Shown here one piece after another: positions 4,267 through 5,787 of a stretch of DNA of 5,787 nucleotides. The number at the start of each line of letters is the position of its first letter. Within the stretch, counting starts at the first letter, position 1. Below the pieces are notes generated by a model. It was not told where the DNA came from and searched no databases. It worked only from the letters and a program-made list of their open reading frames with translations. Position numbers and translations under genes: made by a program. The stretch covers positions 8,215 to 14,001 of the forward strand of contig PLTW01000195.1 in the NCBI GenBank assembly GCA_003164655.1, written 5' to 3'. This DNA is from Actinomycetota bacterium (GTDB lineage Bacteria; Actinomycetota; Thermoleophilia; UBA2241).

Positions 4267-5787
4267 CTACTCGCGAACCGGAAGATCGGCGCTCTTGTCC
4301 GCGTTGGGCTGCCGCGGCGGCACGACCGCGCCCTCCTTTGGCCCCAGCGCGCGCACCGCCTCGTCGACCGTCAAAAAGACGTGGTCGTCGCCGATGTGGT
4401 TCCGGAGCCCGGCGCGCGCCGTGTCGCGCGGCGCCTCGCCGGTCGCCCGGGCGACGGCAAAGTCGACGCCGCGGGCGTGCAGCTCGTGGACGACCTGCAG
4501 GAGCATGCGGCCGCCGGTGAAGTCCACGTCGTCGATGCCGGAGGAGTCGAGCACGAAGAGGCTGGGCGGTGGCACGGCGGCCGCCACCAGTTCGCGCACC
4601 CGGTCGCGAAAGCGGGTGGCGTTGGCGAAGTACAGCGGCGCATCCAGGCGGTAGGCCACCACGCCGGGCACGGTCTGGGCGTCGGGGCGTTCCTTGAGCG
4701 CCCACCACACGGTCGTGCCGGGCACCCGGCCGAGCAGCGCGTCGCGCGGCCGGGCGCTGCGCCAGGTGCGGTAGAGGATGGAGAGCAGAATGGCCAGCAG
4801 AATGCCGGGGCCGACGCCGAACAGCACGACGGTGCCCAGGGTCGCCACGGCGACGCCGAACTCGACCTTGTCGAAACTGTAGATGGCGTGCAGGTCGCGG
4901 GTGCGAAAGATGCGCAGGGCGATGTAGATCAGGACGGCGCCCAGCGTGGCCAGCGGCAGGTCGGCAAGCAGGCCGGCAGCGGCCACGATGAGCGCGACGA
5001 CGATCGCCGCCGCCACCAGACTCGGCACCTGGGAGCGGCCACCCGACGAGGTCACCACGGCGCTGCGCGGCGGACTCGCGTTGACGGCAAAGCCGCCGAT
5101 GAACGCGGCCGCCACGCTGCCGGCGCCCACGCCGATGAAGTCGCGGCCGACATCGGTCTCAAAGCCGCCCAGCTCGGCGAACGAACGGGTGGTCGCCGAG
5201 GTCTGGGTGATGACGATGAGGGCCACCCCAAGGGCGCTGGGCAGCAGCCGCCAGACGAGATGGATGGAGAGCGTCGGCGCCTGCGGCGCCGGCAGGCCGG
5301 CCGGCAGCGTGCCCAGGGTGGCGACACCCTTGGCGGCCAGATCGAACGCCGCCGAGGCGGCCAGCGACAGGATCACGCCGATGAGCGCCCCGGGCAGGCG
5401 ACGATTCACACGCTCGGCGGCGACGACGACGGTAAAGACGGCGACGGCGACGGCCAGCGCGTACAGGTTGGTGTCGCCGATGTGCTGCGCGGCGCCCACC
5501 AGCTTCTGCAGCGCGTTGCCCGCCGTCGGCGGAAGGCCGAGAACCTCGGGCAGCTGGCCGACGACGATCGTGACCGCGATGCCGGCGAGAAACCCGGTGA
5601 CGACCGGCACCGACAGAAAGTCGGCGATCCAGCCCATGCGCGCCACGCCGACCGCCATGACCAGCACGCCGACCAGCAGAGCCAGCAGAGCCATGTCGCC
5701 GCCGTACCGGGCAGAGCCCGCGACCGCGACCGCCGCGACCGCGACCGCGAGCATGGGCGCGATCGTCGAGTCGGCGCCGACCGACAT
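4267..5787 (-). CDS. SulP-family anion transporter with C-terminal STAS domain (partial, N-terminus outside window)
   Basis: This integral membrane transporter belongs to the SulP/SLC26 family (sulfate, bicarbonate or other inorganic/organic anions). The 506 visible residues include about ten hydrophobic segments, roughly 7-28, 31-50, 60-80, 106-124, 133-150, 174-196, 217-235, 255-275, 277-295 and 307-338. The conserved core GGFAVNASPPRSAVV (231-245) fits the family's signature region. The STAS domain covers about 370-485, with LDSSGIDDVDFTGG at 413-426. The ATG at the window edge is probably internal: SVGADSTIAP matches the SulP segment (usually SVGP...) that follows the first membrane helices. 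About 80-110 N-terminal residues are therefore expected to the right of 5787. In STAS, Phe replaces the Ser/Thr of the usual D-S/A-T/S-G motif. The substrate cannot be deduced. The gene is upstream of the SDR gene on the same strand. Confidence 0.94.
   Translation of the reverse strand: MSVGADSTIAPMLAVAVAAVAVAGSARYGGDMALLALLVGVLVMAVGVARMGWIADFLSVPVVTGFLAGIAVTIVVGQLPEVLGLPPTAGNALQKLVGAAQHIGDTNLYALAVAVAVFTVVVAAERVNRRLPGALIGVILSLAASAAFDLAAKGVATLGTLPAGLPAPQAPTLSIHLVWRLLPSALGVALIVITQTSATTRSFAELGGFETDVGRDFIGVGAGSVAAAFIGGFAVNASPPRSAVVTSSGGRSQVPSLVAAAIVVALIVAAAGLLADLPLATLGAVLIYIALRIFRTRDLHAIYSFDKVEFGVAVATLGTVVLFGVGPGILLAILLSILYRTWRSARPRDALLGRVPGTTVWWALKERPDAQTVPGVVAYRLDAPLYFANATRFRDRVRELVAAAVPPPSLFVLDSSGIDDVDFTGGRMLLQVVHELHARGVDFAVARATGEAPRDTARAGLRNHIGDDHVFLTVDEAVRALGPKEGAVVPPRQPNADKSADLPVRE
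5719..5748. repeat. 15-bp tandem repeat inside the SulP membrane-helix code
   Basis: CGCGACCGCGACCGC is present twice in tandem (5719-5733, 5734-5748), built on a CGCGAC hexamer. In the SulP frame it encodes alternating Ala/Val in the first visible membrane helix. The frame is kept. It probably reflects slippage tolerated by a hydrophobic helix. Confidence 0.7.

Noticed and set aside
4190..4654. 154-residue plus-strand frame opposite the SulP gene end
   Set aside because: It is antisense to the STAS coding region, Ser/Arg/Thr-rich, with no recognisable domain.
1..5787. A dedicated multi-gene system (defence, secondary metabolism or mobile element)
   Set aside because: The genes are single, common types in mixed orientations. 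No transposase, integrase, toxin-antitoxin pair, nuclease, CRISPR array or tRNA was seen.

Overview
The window is GC-rich (about 70% by eye) and densely coding, with strong third-position G/C in the real genes. It holds four complete protein genes and one partial one, and all are ordinary bacterial chromosomal types. GC content and protein style (Ala/Arg/Val-rich, purine Shine-Dalgarno sites before some genes) suggest a high-GC soil or environmental bacterium, most likely Actinomycetota (Thermoleophilia-like) or a high-GC Chloroflexota. That assignment is inference only. No RNA genes, insertion sequences, CRISPR arrays or phage genes were seen.

Layout: positions 1-384 are an upstream intergenic stretch with two hairpins and no convincing gene. 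A small DUF1269-like protein with a hydrophobic glycine-rich core is at 385-897 (+). It converges on a purine-nucleoside-phosphorylase-superfamily protein resembling MTA/SAH nucleosidase at 920-1741 (-). The short junction between them carries a 36-bp tandem duplication and an 11-bp perfect inverted repeat. A divergent intergenic region (1742-1897) follows, with two oppositely oriented copies of an 11-bp element, TATGATGCCCG, placed like -10 boxes, and a 16-bp tandem repeat. A type II NADH dehydrogenase is at 1898-3361 (+) and ends tail-to-tail, 4 bp from the stop of a classical short-chain dehydrogenase at 3366-4202 (-). Upstream of that gene on the same strand, 64 bp away, is a SulP-family anion transporter with a C-terminal STAS domain (4267-5787, -). 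Its N-terminus lies beyond the window.

Functionally, NDH-2 feeds electrons from NADH to quinone, the nucleosidase would recycle methylthioadenosine or S-adenosylhomocysteine (or cleave a related nucleoside), and SulP would import an inorganic anion. The SDR substrate and the role of the DUF1269-like protein cannot be told from sequence. I see no evidence that these genes form one dedicated pathway. The SulP and SDR genes may be co-transcribed, and the nucleosidase and NDH-2 genes share a divergent promoter region. The most interesting signals are DNA-level: the duplication and palindrome at 867-977, and the paired TATGATGCCCG elements. I do not find a convincing new biological system here.
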